A DNA stretch of 64,000 bases from NCBI RefSeq assembly GCF_014651835.1, contig NZ_BMXQ01000001.1:2122801-2186800 (forward strand), in the 5' to 3' direction. The notes below the pieces were generated by a model. That model was not told the origin of the DNA and did no database searches. It saw only the letters and a list, made by a program, of their open reading frames with translations. This document shows positions 16,035-24,800 of the stretch, one piece after another. The position numbers were made by a program, and so were the translations under genes. The DNA is from Pigmentiphaga litoralis (GTDB taxonomy: Bacteria > Pseudomonadota > Gammaproteobacteria > Burkholderiales > Burkholderiaceae_B). Position 1 is the stretch's first letter. Every line of letters starts with the position of its first letter.

Positions 16035-18013
16035 GTCCTCTCCTTCCCGGCAGTTGGGTGCTTGCGCCCGCCATGCTTGCCATCGGCGCCGTGGCGGTCG
16101 CCATCGTGGCGGGCGTGCTGCTCGCCCGGCGCCGCGCTCGGCTGGCTGCGCGCACCCTGGTCTATGGCGTGACCGTCTTGTCGATGCTCGCCACCCTGAC
16201 CAGCGGCGGGCTGCATGCCTATGTGGCCCTGCCCTGGCTGGCCGTGCTGATCGTGGCGGGCCTGATGTTCCGGCTGCGGGAATCGGTTCCGGTGTGCCTG
16301 GTGGCGGTGCTGACCACCTTCTTCATCGAGATATGGCGTGCCGTCGTCAATCCCTTGCCGACCTTGTGGGCGATACGCGAACCCCCGCTGGGCATGACCT
16401 TTTCGATCACGGCATTGCTGGCCGTCGTGCTGCTGCACCTGAGCGTGCAGCAGACCATCGAACGGCGCATTGCCGCCGCGCTGGCCAATGCGGAAAAGGA
16501 ACGCGACCGGCGCATCATGCTGGACCAGGCGCAGGAACTGCACCTGATGTTCGGCGGCCTGCCCGTGGCGGTCGCCCTGTACGACGCCGACGCGATCCTG
16601 CGTTACGCCAACGACCCCTACCTGTCCTTGCTGGGCAAGACACTGCCCGAGTGCCTGGCCCAGTCGATGACCGACCTGTGGCCCCGCCGCGCATCGATGC
16701 TCGCGGCGCCGCACTTTGCGACAGCAGCCCGCGGCAAGCCCGGCACCTACAGCTTCAGCTTCAATCTTCCCGATGGCACCACGCGGGAATTCGACGTGTT
16801 CGTTGCGCCCACCACCCCGGGCGACGACGGCCGCTTCGATTCACTGGTGCTGATGCTGGATCGCACCGACAGCCTGCGCATGGAACGCGCGCTGGCCGAA
16901 CGGGAAACCATGTACAGCGCGGTGGTGGACCATGCGCCGATCGCGATCCTGACACAGGTGGACGGCCTCATTTCGTACGCCAACCCGGCCGCGCTGATGA
17001 TGCTGTCGGCCGAATGGTCTGGCCGCGCGGTTGGCCGGCCGTTCTCGGAATTCATCATTGAAGCCGACCGCGCCGCCGTGCGCGACCGCATTGCCATGCT
17101 GGCCGATGCGCCGGGATTTGCCGAATTCCGGCACCATCGCCTGGTCGCGCTGAACTCGCAAGTGCGCGATGTGGAACTGGCCGCCATCAGCGTCACGCGT
17201 GACGGCAAGCAGCTGGTCGAGCTGTTCTGCGTCGACGTGACCGAACGCCGCCTGACCGAAGAAAAGGTCCGGCAATTGAACGAGACATTGGAACTGCGGG
17301 TGGCGGAACGCACGGCCGAACTCGAAGCCTTCACGACCTCGGTCAGCCACGACTTGCGCGCGCCCGCGCGGCAGGTCATGTCGGCCGCCGACATCATGCT
17401 GCGCAAGCTCGAGCAGCCCGATGGCAACGTCAAACCCATGCTGACCGCGCTGCATGCCACCGCCGAGCGCATGAACCGCACGATCGACGCGTTGCTGGAG
17501 CTGTCGCGCCTGGGCCGTGCCGGGATCGTGCAGTCCGTCTGGCCGCTGGGGGTCATGGTCGAAGAGATCCGGTCCGAACTGTCGGCCGACCTGCACTCGC
17601 GCAATCTGGTGTGGCGCATCGAAGCGCTGCCCCGCGTCTATGCCGACCCGCAACTGATCCGCATGGTGATGGTCAACCTGATCGGCAACGCGCTCAAGTT
17701 CACGCGTCACAAGCCCATGAGCATCATCGAAATCTGGTCTGAAGAATTCGAGCACATGACCGCCGTGTGCGTGCGCGACAACGGCGCGGGCTTCGACATG
17801 AACAACGTCGACAAGCTGTTCCAGATGTTCACGCGCCTGCACTCCAATCGCGACTTCGAAGGCACTGGGGTGGGCCTGGCGCATTGCCGCCGCATCATCG
17901 AGCGGCATGGTGGCAAGATCAGCGCGTATGGCGAACCCGGCCAGGGAGCCACCGTGCGCTTCACATTGCCGCGCGAGACCCGCCGCGAACTGCCTTCACG
18001 CGCTCAAACCTGA
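16031..18013 (+). CDS. Membrane-bound PAS sensor histidine kinase (orphan)
   Basis: 660 residues. The N-terminus has about five transmembrane segments (residues ~9-30 and ~45-145), then a charged helical linker. Two PAS-like domains (~170-290 and ~295-410) precede a HisKA domain with the phospho-acceptor in F-T-T-S-V-S-H-D-L-R-A-P. The HATPase_c domain shows N-L-I-G-N-A-L-K-F, D-N-G-A-G-F-D-M and GTGVGLAHCRRII. The start overlaps the BCCT stop by 4 bases and has no strong ribosome-binding site, so expression depends on the transporter gene. No response regulator is adjacent. A role in sensing the transporter's substrate or flux is inferred from the coupling. Confidence 0.9.
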   Translation: MSPLLPGSWVLAPAMLAIGAVAVAIVAGVLLARRRARLAARTLVYGVTVLSMLATLTSGGLHAYVALPWLAVLIVAGLMFRLRESVPVCLVAVLTTFFIEIWRAVVNPLPTLWAIREPPLGMTFSITALLAVVLLHLSVQQTIERRIAAALANAEKERDRRIMLDQAQELHLMFGGLPVAVALYDADAILRYANDPYLSLLGKTLPECLAQSMTDLWPRRASMLAAPHFATAARGKPGTYSFSFNLPDGTTREFDVFVAPTTPGDDGRFDSLVLMLDRTDSLRMERALAERETMYSAVVDHAPIAILTQVDGLISYANPAALMMLSAEWSGRAVGRPFSEFIIEADRAAVRDRIAMLADAPGFAEFRHHRLVALNSQVRDVELAAISVTRDGKQLVELFCVDVTERRLTEEKVRQLNETLELRVAERTAELEAFTTSVSHDLRAPARQVMSAADIMLRKLEQPDGNVKPMLTALHATAERMNRTIDALLELSRLGRAGIVQSVWPLGVMVEEIRSELSADLHSRNLVWRIEALPRVYADPQLIRMVMVNLIGNALKFTRHKPMSIIEIWSEEFEHMTAVCVRDNGAGFDMNNVDKLFQMFTRLHSNRDFEGTGVGLAHCRRIIERHGGKISAYGEPGQGATVRFTLPRETRRELPSRAQT

Positions 18014-18105
18014 GCAATCGGCAACGTTGAACATGCTCATGGTTGAGCAATCTTCGCGGGCGGAAGCCGGCGGTTGGTGCTATACCTCGGCTACCCGGGC
18101 GGTAC

Positions 18106-18117
18106 GCACGTACGTGC
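18106..18117. promoter_or_regulatory. Perfect 12-bp palindrome upstream of the beta-lactamase-fold gene
   Basis: GCACGTACGTGC lies 108 bases before the ATG at 18225 in the 211-bp gap after the kinase gene. It could be an operator. The rest of the gap shows only a GAGGAGA ribosome-binding site just before the start. Confidence 0.25.
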
Positions 18118-18224
18118 ACACATAATAATTTCCGCGCCGGGTTGACGATGCAGGACGTCCCCCCGGGCGGCCAGGAATGCGCGTCCGGGGGAACGGCCTG
18201 CCACACCAGGTCGAGGAGACAGAC

Positions 18225-19574
18225 ATGACCCACCATCCCGTTCAGGCGCCGTCGCGCGTGCCGTCAGGCAAGCCGGCTGTGTTGCGCACCCACCCCCCGT
18301 TGACCTATTCGATCATCTTCGACAGCCTCCACACGCGCAGACTGTCGCGCGCCCTGGCGCTGGCTGCGCTGACCACCCTGGCGGCCTGTGGCGGCGGCGA
18401 TGACGACAACGCTACGCCCACGCCCACCGCGTATCCGCATGCGCAGGAACCCATCGGGACCGTGCGACAGGTGTATGACGGCGCGCTGACGCCGGATCTG
18501 TCGGTCAACACTTTCCGCAACATCGATCGGCTGTTCCCGACCCGGTCCATCACGCCATCGGCCACGCCGCTTGCCCTGCCCAAGGCGGCAAAACAACTGA
18601 CGGCGGTGCAGTTCACGTCGGGCGGCAGGACCTACGACCTGGTCGACTATCTGGCATTGAATCGCGTGTCAGGCTTGCTGGTGCTGAAGAACGGCGAGAT
18701 CGCGCACGAGGCCTATCTGTACGGCAATACCGAAAAGACGCGCTGGATGTCGATGTCGGTGGCCAAGTCGATCACGTCCACGCTGATCGGCGCCGCCATC
18801 CAGGACGGACTGATTGCGAGCCTGAACGATCAGGTCGTCAAGTACGTACCCCGGCTGGCCGGCAGCGCCTACGATGGCGTGACGGTGCGCGATGTGTTGA
18901 TGATGGCGTCGGGCGTCAAATGGGACGAGACCTACACCAATCCCGCGTCCGACCGGCGCGCGCTGCTCGAAGCGCAGATCGGCCAGAAGCCCGGCACGGC
19001 GCTGGACCTGATGGCCAAGCTGCCACGCGCGGCCGCCCCCGGCACCGTCAACAACTACAGCACCGGCGAAACGCAGATCGCAGGCGAACTGCTGCGCGGC
19101 GCCGTCAAGAAGCCGCTGGCGCAATATCTGTCGGAAAAGATCTGGTCCAAGGTGGGCATGGAAGCCGAAGCCAACTGGTGGCTGGATTCGCCCGATGGCG
19201 TCGAGATCGGCGGCAGCGGCATCAGCGCCACGCTGCGCGACTATGGCCGCTTCGGGCTCTTCATCATGAACGATGGCCGGGCGCAGGGTGTGCAGGTCGT
19301 GCCCCCCACCTGGGTCGCCGAAGCCGGCAGTCCCAAGACCCTGACCGGCGGCACGCCGCTGCCCTTCTACGGCTACATGTGGTGGGTGCCCACCACCGGC
19401 CAGTCGGCCCTCGACAAGGCCTTCTACGCCACCGGCATCTTCGGGCAGAACGTCTACATCAACCAGAAAGAAAAGGTCGTGATCGTGACCTGGGGCGCGC
19501 AGTCCAAGCCCACGGGCGCAGGCGTGGTCAACAATATCGACTTCTTTGATGCGGTGGTGAAGGCCGTGCGCTGA
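18225..19574 (+). CDS. Serine beta-lactamase-fold lipoprotein (class C / esterase EstB-like hydrolase)
   Basis: 449 residues from ATG 18225, with GAGGAGA seven bases upstream. After a basic N-region the hydrophobic segment ends in the lipobox L-A-A-C followed by GGGDDD, so it is an exported lipoprotein. The catalytic S-x-x-K is Ser178-V-A-Lys181 and the second motif is Tyr278-S-T (YxN class position). The closest functional groups are class C beta-lactamases, D-aminopeptidases and EstB-type esterases; most such 'serine hydrolases' are not antibiotic-resistance enzymes. The N-region before the signal is unusually long (~35 residues), so a later start, for example the TTG near 18301, is possible. 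Confidence 0.85.
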   Translation: MTHHPVQAPSRVPSGKPAVLRTHPPLTYSIIFDSLHTRRLSRALALAALTTLAACGGGDDDNATPTPTAYPHAQEPIGTVRQVYDGALTPDLSVNTFRNIDRLFPTRSITPSATPLALPKAAKQLTAVQFTSGGRTYDLVDYLALNRVSGLLVLKNGEIAHEAYLYGNTEKTRWMSMSVAKSITSTLIGAAIQDGLIASLNDQVVKYVPRLAGSAYDGVTVRDVLMMASGVKWDETYTNPASDRRALLEAQIGQKPGTALDLMAKLPRAAAPGTVNNYSTGETQIAGELLRGAVKKPLAQYLSEKIWSKVGMEAEANWWLDSPDGVEIGGSGISATLRDYGRFGLFIMNDGRAQGVQVVPPTWVAEAGSPKTLTGGTPLPFYGYMWWVPTTGQSALDKAFYATGIFGQNVYINQKEKVVIVTWGAQSKPTGAGVVNNIDFFDAVVKAVR

Positions 19575-19588
19575 TTGCGTTCAGCAAA

Positions 19589-19616
19589 AGGAAAAGGCGC
19601 CGTAGCGCCTTTTCCT
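19589..19616. terminator. Bidirectional terminator between the hydrolase gene and ppa
   Basis: A 12-bp stem, AGGAAAAGGCGC with GCGCCTTTTCCT, has a CGTA loop. T-rich on the plus strand and, because of the AAAAGGAAAA arm, also T-rich on the minus strand. It sits between two convergent genes and probably serves both. Confidence 0.85.
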
Positions 19617-19639
19617 GACTTTCCAGACAGCGATCCCGC

Positions 19640-20179
19640 TCAGCCGCCCTTGGCCTTCTTGAATGCCGCGATGCCGCTGGTGATTTCGGCCTTGGCCGCT
19701 TCAGGACCTTCCCAGCCCTTGACCTTGACCCACTTGCCCTTCTCCAGATCCTTGTAGTGCTCGAAGAAGTGCTGGATGCGCATCAGGTGTTCGGGTTGCA
19801 GGTCTTCCGGCCTTTGCCAGTGGCGATAGATCGGCAAGACCTTGTCGATCGGCACGGCCAGCAGCTTGGCGTCGCCGCCGGCTTCATCGTCCATCTGCAG
19901 TACGCCGATGACGCGGCAGCGCACGACGGCGCCCACGGTGACCGGATGCGGCGTGATGACCAGCACGTCGACCGGATCGCCATCGTCCGACAGGGTGTTG
20001 GGCACGTAGCCGTAATTGCAGGGGTAGTGCATCGCCGTCATCATGAAACGGTCGACGAACAAGGCGCCGGTGGCCTTGTCGATTTCGTACTTGATCGGAT
20101 CCGCGTTCATCGGGATCTCGATAATCACATTGACTTCATCCGGTGCATTGTCGCCGGGACCGACGCGATCGAGGTTCAT
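19640..20179 (-). CDS. ppa: Inorganic pyrophosphatase (family I)
   Basis: 179 residues, usual bacterial length. The active-site and metal-binding sequences are present: [38 protein letters not shown] and [14 protein letters not shown]. The enzyme hydrolyses PPi to two phosphates in the cytoplasm with Mg2+. It lies 77 bp downstream of hemY on the same strand and may be partly co-transcribed with the heme operon. Confidence 0.96.
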   Translation of the reverse strand: MNLDRVGPGDNAPDEVNVIIEIPMNADPIKYEIDKATGALFVDRFMMTAMHYPCNYGYVPNTLSDDGDPVDVLVITPHPVTVGAVVRCRVIGVLQMDDEAGGDAKLLAVPIDKVLPIYRHWQRPEDLQPEHLMRIQHFFEHYKDLEKGKWVKVKGWEGPEAAKAEITSGIAAFKKAKGG

Positions 20180-20256
20180 AACTGCCTGCGAGAGTGAGAG
20201 GTAAAGGAAAAGAAAAAAACGGAAATCGCAAATCGGGAATCAGGAATGGCGGGCGA

Positions 20257-21549
20257 TCAGAGCCCCGCGGCGCGATCGGGCGCGACGGGTTCTTCGCTTT
20301 CGAATTGCGGCGCCGCCACCGGATCGAACAGCACCGTGTCGGCCGCCGCCTTCAGGACGGGCAAGCCTACCACTGCCTCGGTGGCCAGGCGCCAATGGCG
20401 TACGGCGTCCGACGCGCGGTTGGTGCGGTCGAACAGGCTGGCCAGCAACGCATGAGTACGGGGATCACTGCGCGCCGCCAGGCTGCGCTCCAGGTAACGC
20501 TGCGCCGGGCCCCACAGGCGGCCGCACAGGCACAGGGAACCCAGCGCCTGCAGCAGGTCCGGATCATTGGGGCGGGCCTGCAGCCAGCGTTCGGCGGTTT
20601 CAAGGCGCGGACGGATCTCGTCGCCGCCGCAGCGCGCGTAGGCCTGCAGCAGCGCGGGCGCAAAGTCGATTTCAATGGCGTCTTCGAGCACCTTGCGGGT
20701 GCGGGCTTCTTCACCATCGGCATCGAACACCGCGGCAGCCGCCAAGGCCACTTCGGGCAAGGTGCGCTCGTCGGCCTTCAGGTCCTTCCAGACGGCGCGG
20801 CGCGTGACCATGTCGGAGGCTGTCAGCAGACCCGCCGCCGCGGTTGCGATCATGCGAGCGCTGGCCGCCGGGTGGAGGGCATTGCGTTTGGACAAGGTGC
20901 GCGCCAGCTTGAGCACGTCGGCCCAGTGGCCGAGATCCCGATGCGCGCGCAGCTCGAGCCGCAGCGAATGCATGTGCCGCGGACCGTTTTCGTGCAGCTG
21001 CGACAGCAGCGCCAGAGCATCGGCCGGGCGATGCTGGTCAAGCAGCATGTCGGCTTCGACAATCATGGTGGCCGGCTTGAGCGCAGGGTCGGCCGCGGCG
21101 GCGTCACGCGCGCGCACCAGCAAGGCATCGCGGCGGACATATTCCTGCATCGCATGCGCGGCGCGCGCGGCCGACAGCAGCGCCAGCACCTTGCGCGACG
21201 CGACGTCGGTCTGGTCGGCCACGTTGCCCATGTCGGCTTCGGCACGGGCATAGCGGCCTTCCAGCAGACCGATCCAGCCGCGTTCCAGCAATTGCTGTTG
21301 CTGCGCCAGGGCACGGCGTTCGCGCCATTCACGCACACGCGTCGGCAGGCCCAGCGTCCATGCCACGGTGCGCAGCGCCACATGCAGGGCAATGAACGTA
21401 ATCAGCAGCAGCAAGGCCGCCAGGCTGGCCGACAGTTCGACACGATACGGTGGCAACAGCAGCGCGACGTTGCCCGAGTGATAGCGCACACCTACCGCCA
21501 GGCCGACCGCAGCAACCAATAAAAGCAGAGTCCAGATCCAGGAGCGCAT
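20257..21549 (-). CDS. hemY: HemY, membrane-anchored TPR protein of the heme operon
   Basis: 430 residues. Two N-terminal transmembrane helices (WIWTLLLLVAAVGLAVGV, and another at ~40-62) are followed by a HemY_N region with Q-Q-Q-Q-L-L-E-R-G and G-L-L-E-G-R-Y-A-R-A-E. A long alpha-helical TPR-like part continues to the C-terminus. HemY (the gammaproteobacterial/betaproteobacterial protein, not the oxidase of Bacillus) is thought to act as a scaffold in heme synthesis. It begins three bases after the hemX stop, in the conserved hemC-hemD-hemX-hemY order. Confidence 0.92.
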   Translation of the reverse strand: MRSWIWTLLLLVAAVGLAVGVRYHSGNVALLLPPYRVELSASLAALLLLITFIALHVALRTVAWTLGLPTRVREWRERRALAQQQQLLERGWIGLLEGRYARAEADMGNVADQTDVASRKVLALLSAARAAHAMQEYVRRDALLVRARDAAAADPALKPATMIVEADMLLDQHRPADALALLSQLHENGPRHMHSLRLELRAHRDLGHWADVLKLARTLSKRNALHPAASARMIATAAAGLLTASDMVTRRAVWKDLKADERTLPEVALAAAAVFDADGEEARTRKVLEDAIEIDFAPALLQAYARCGGDEIRPRLETAERWLQARPNDPDLLQALGSLCLCGRLWGPAQRYLERSLAARSDPRTHALLASLFDRTNRASDAVRHWRLATEAVVGLPVLKAAADTVLFDPVAAPQFESEEPVAPDRAAGL

Positions 21550-21552
21550 GAC

Positions 21553-22707
21553 TTACCTCTGGCGTGCGGCGGGCACCGCGCTGCGAGGCAGGACCGAGCG
21601 TACCGCGGCCAGGCTGTCGTTGATGCCAGGAAGCTGGATCGAGATCTCGGTGTCCTTGATCTGCGTCAGCAGGGCCTGGGCGCTGCGGGTGGCAGGCGCT
21701 TCAACGTCGAAGTAGACCGGAATGGCAGCCGAGATGGCGGCCAGGTCGGCATCCCACGCATGTTCCTGGCGCGACAACAGCGCCTGGCGGGCATTGAGGA
21801 GCCGCAGCTTCAGGTTTTCGCGCAGCAGCGCGCCCTGTTCCGGCGACACCAGCAAGGCGTCGGGCCGGTCCACGCGCTGGATGCGGATCAGGTCACGCAT
21901 ATCGTTCAGGAAGCCATCACGCAGCGAGGGCCACCAAGCGAGCCAGTCGTTCCACCAGCGGCCATCATCCACCGGGGCGACGGCGGGCGTCGTCTCCACG
22001 GGTGGCTGCGTGGCGCCGCGGCGACGGGCCGGCTCCACGCTGGCCAGCAGCGGAAGCTTGTCGAACAGGGTGACCAGTTGATCGATCTTCACGACCAGGC
22101 CGGACACGTCGACCGAGGGCAGCGCGCGCAGGCGTTCCAGGTCTTGGGCGATGGCGCGGCGCACGGGCGTGAATTGCGGGCGGTCGGCACGGGCCAGGCG
22201 CGCATCGGCCACCTGCATGGCGGCAATCGAGTTGGGCACATTGCCCGCAAGTTGAAGCTGTTGCGACGCGATCGACAGGGCCTGTTCAACCTCGATCAGC
22301 GTCCATTCATCTTCACCGCGTGACAGTTCCTGATAGAGCTGTTCCAACGCAGCCTGCTGGCTTTGGGATTCCAGGATCTTGGATTCGAGCACGGCCAGCT
22401 TGTCAGCGTTGCCCTGGCTGGTGGACAGCGACTGACGCGCGCGCGCTTGCGCGTCGCGGGCAGTGGCATCGATGGCCGCATACCGGGTCGCGGACTCGCG
22501 GCCGATGGCTTCGACCAGACGCTGCTGGCGCCACAAGGCGGCGGCCAGCACCAGGATGACGATCAGCGCGAAGACCAAGCCTGTGGTGACCCACGGAAAC
22601 GGCTGGCCACGGCGCTTCGGCGCACGGCCGGCGGTTCGGTCGGACGCCGGGCGCGAGTCGGGCGCGGCAGCGGTCGGCGGGCGGATGTCATTCTCGGATG
22701 CAGTCAT
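21553..22707 (-). CDS. hemX: HemX-family membrane protein (putative uroporphyrinogen-III C-methyltransferase annotation)
   Basis: 384 residues. A Pro/Ala/Arg-rich cytoplasmic N-terminus precedes one transmembrane helix (TTGLVFALIVILVLAAALW) at ~40-60. A coiled-coil segment rich in Gln and Ala follows, with L-E-S-K-I-L-E-S-Q-S-Q-Q-A-A-L-E-Q-L-Y. The HemX domain includes W-N-D-W-L-A-W-W-P-S-L-R-D. Although often annotated as a methyltransferase, it lacks the SUMT signature; its role is probably structural. The start codon overlaps the hemD stop (ATGA), giving translational coupling. Confidence 0.9.
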   Translation of the reverse strand: MTASENDIRPPTAAAPDSRPASDRTAGRAPKRRGQPFPWVTTGLVFALIVILVLAAALWRQQRLVEAIGRESATRYAAIDATARDAQARARQSLSTSQGNADKLAVLESKILESQSQQAALEQLYQELSRGEDEWTLIEVEQALSIASQQLQLAGNVPNSIAAMQVADARLARADRPQFTPVRRAIAQDLERLRALPSVDVSGLVVKIDQLVTLFDKLPLLASVEPARRRGATQPPVETTPAVAPVDDGRWWNDWLAWWPSLRDGFLNDMRDLIRIQRVDRPDALLVSPEQGALLRENLKLRLLNARQALLSRQEHAWDADLAAISAAIPVYFDVEAPATRSAQALLTQIKDTEISIQLPGINDSLAAVRSVLPRSAVPAARQR

Positions 22708-23660
22708 GGCGTCGATTCTATCGCGGCAAAGATGTCATCATCGCGCGGCGATGATATTTGTAACAAGGGCTCTCCAGCAGCCGGGGTACAGGTTGCCGGC
22801 ACAGTGCGGCTGTGGACATCCCCCACGTGGCTGGCGATGCGCGGATGCGTTGCTATGAGGCGACAGCCTGCGTACCAATCGAGCAGGCCGGCGTGCTGGA
22901 TCGCGGTCCGCATCGCATCGGCACCCTCCTTGCTCGTGATCAGGATCACGGCGGCGCGGCCTGCGGCGGCCCAATTGCGCAGCGTCGCGGCAGCTGCGTT
23001 TGGCCACGGCGCGGGCTCACGCCGATAAGCGCTGTGGATCGTGACCGTGACGCCGGCGTCGCGCAGACGGGCGGCCAGCCAATCGCGGCCCCGGCCTTCC
23101 GGACCGCTGCCGCCACGCACGATCAAGGCGCTACGGGGCATGGGATCGAGCGCCGCCAGTTCGGTCCACAAGGATTCGGAATCGAAGGTGGCCGCGGCGG
23201 GCGACGGCTGGATCACCGAGGGTGCGTCGCCGAACGCCGGGTGATTGCGCAACGCCGCGCTGCTGGACGGGCCGACGGTGGCGGCCGCGACCTTGACCGG
23301 CCAGGGAAGCGATGCCCCCGAGGCAGCATCCTGACGCGTATCCAGATAGAAGCGCACCGCGTTGCCGCTGACGAACACCACCAGATCAAACGCGGCGGGG
23401 TCGGGCGCGGGACCCGGCAATGGCGTCAGTCTCAAAGACGGAAGTTCAAGGACCTCGCGACCGGCGGTGCGCAGGCGGGCGGCCAATGCGGCGTTCTGTC
23501 CAGCCGGGCGGGTCAGTACCACCGGCAGCCTGGCAGGCCCCTGGAAAGCCGCTTCCGCTTCGATCGGCACGGCCCGCTGGGCTACACGATCGACAGCGGC
23601 TTCTGCCGACACCAGGCGCGCCAGGTTCGCCGCCGCAGCTTCGCGCCCGTCACTCGCCAT
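22704..23660 (-). CDS. hemD: Uroporphyrinogen-III synthase (HemD)
   Basis: 318 residues by the first start, longer than the ~250 typical of HemD. The family core starts at [11 protein letters not shown] near residue 46 and shows [26 protein letters not shown] and the later [10 protein letters not shown]. The enzyme cyclises hydroxymethylbilane with D-ring inversion. The ATG at 23660 overlaps the hemC end by 11 bases with no ribosome-binding site, so the first ~45 residues may be real coupled sequence or the true start may be internal. Confidence 0.88.
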   Translation of the reverse strand: MASDGREAAAANLARLVSAEAAVDRVAQRAVPIEAEAAFQGPARLPVVLTRPAGQNAALAARLRTAGREVLELPSLRLTPLPGPAPDPAAFDLVVFVSGNAVRFYLDTRQDAASGASLPWPVKVAAATVGPSSSAALRNHPAFGDAPSVIQPSPAAATFDSESLWTELAALDPMPRSALIVRGGSGPEGRGRDWLAARLRDAGVTVTIHSAYRREPAPWPNAAAATLRNWAAAGRAAVILITSKEGADAMRTAIQHAGLLDWYAGCRLIATHPRIASHVGDVHSRTVPATCTPAAGEPLLQISSPRDDDIFAAIESTP

Positions 23661-24606
23661 GGGGGTCCGGTGCGTCGGGGGCGTTCAGCGCCGCCAGGAT
23701 CTCGGCAGCGCCGCCCGCGAGCAGTTCATCGGCCACCGCCTGGCCCAGTGTTTCGGCGTCGTCCATGCGGCCCTGACGGGCCACGCGGATCACGCGCGAC
23801 CCATCAGGCAGGGCCACGAGCGCGCGCAGCGCCAGACCGCCGTCCAGATCCGCCTGCGCAAAGGCGGCCAGAGGCACCTGACACGATCCGCCCAGCGCGC
23901 GCGACACGGCGCGTTCGGCAATGGCTTCGGCCGTGGCGGCCGTGTCGGACAGCGGCGCGAACAGCGCCTGCAGGTCGCTGCGATCGGCACGGATCTCAAT
24001 GCCCAGCGCGCCCTGCCCGGCCGACGGCAGGCTGTCTTCCGGTTCGAGCAGGCAGCGGATGCGCGCACCCAGGCCAAGGCGGCTCAGACCTGCCGCCGCC
24101 AGCACGATCGCGTCGTAATTGCCGCGATCCAGCTTGGCCAGCCGCGTGTCCAGGTTGCCGCGCAAGGGCTGCACGTTCAGATGCGGAAAGCGTGCACGGA
24201 TCTGCGATTCGCGTCGCAGGCTGGAGGTGCCGACAACGGCGCCCGGCGGCATCTCGGCCAGGTTGGCATAGGTGTTCGACACCAGCGCGTCGCGGGGGTC
24301 TTCACGCGACAGAATGGTGCTCAGGTGAAAGCCGTCGGCCATGTCGACCGGCACGTCTTTCAATGAATGCACGGCCAGGTCGGCACGGCCATCCATCAAT
24401 GCGTTTTCCAGTTCCTTCACGAACAGGCCCTTGCCGCCCACCTTGGACAGCGTGCGATCCAGGATCTGGTCGCCGCGCGTCGTCATGCCCAGCAGCTCGA
24501 CCGACATCCGGGGATAGAGCGCCCGCAATTTCGCCTGCACATGTTCCGCCTGCCAGAGGGCCAGGCGGCTTTCGCGCGTCGCGATGATCAAACGGTCTTG
24601 GGTCAA
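23650..24606 (-). CDS. hemC: Hydroxymethylbilane synthase (porphobilinogen deaminase, HemC), TTG start
   Basis: About 318 residues. I chose the TTG at 24606 ([19 protein letters not shown]). It has AAGAGA just upstream and matches where the family begins. A perfect TATAAT at 24644-24649 would start transcription near 24637, downstream of the alternative ATG at 24657. Key sequences are [44 protein letters not shown] and the dipyrromethane-cofactor cysteine in [13 protein letters not shown]. It makes hydroxymethylbilane from four porphobilinogens. First gene of hemCDXY, divergent from ppc. Confidence 0.93.
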   Translation of the reverse strand: MTQDRLIIATRESRLALWQAEHVQAKLRALYPRMSVELLGMTTRGDQILDRTLSKVGGKGLFVKELENALMDGRADLAVHSLKDVPVDMADGFHLSTILSREDPRDALVSNTYANLAEMPPGAVVGTSSLRRESQIRARFPHLNVQPLRGNLDTRLAKLDRGNYDAIVLAAAGLSRLGLGARIRCLLEPEDSLPSAGQGALGIEIRADRSDLQALFAPLSDTAATAEAIAERAVSRALGGSCQVPLAAFAQADLDGGLALRALVALPDGSRVIRVARQGRMDDAETLGQAVADELLAGGAAEILAALNAPDAPDPHGE

Positions 24607-24643
24607 GGTGGGTCTCTTGGAAGCGTGAAGGCGGGGGTCGTCG

Positions 24644-24649
24644 ATTATA
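24644..24649 (-). promoter_or_regulatory. Perfect -10 element (TATAAT) of the hemC promoter
   Basis: On the minus strand TATAAT occurs 37 bases upstream of the TTG start of hemC. No good -35 box is visible at 16-18 bases. The position supports a transcription start near 24637 and hence the TTG start codon. Confidence 0.6.
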
Positions 24650-24800
24650 AGAGACATCGCCGGCACGCCGCTTTCGGAAACGCCGCCGTCGAGGCGCGGT
24701 AAGCTTAGTCCGCGCAACTACCAAGGAGTCCCTTCCCTATTTCGAGCCGCACCCGCTTTCCTGTCAACGCCTTCCAACCATAACCAGAAGCCAAGACCTG

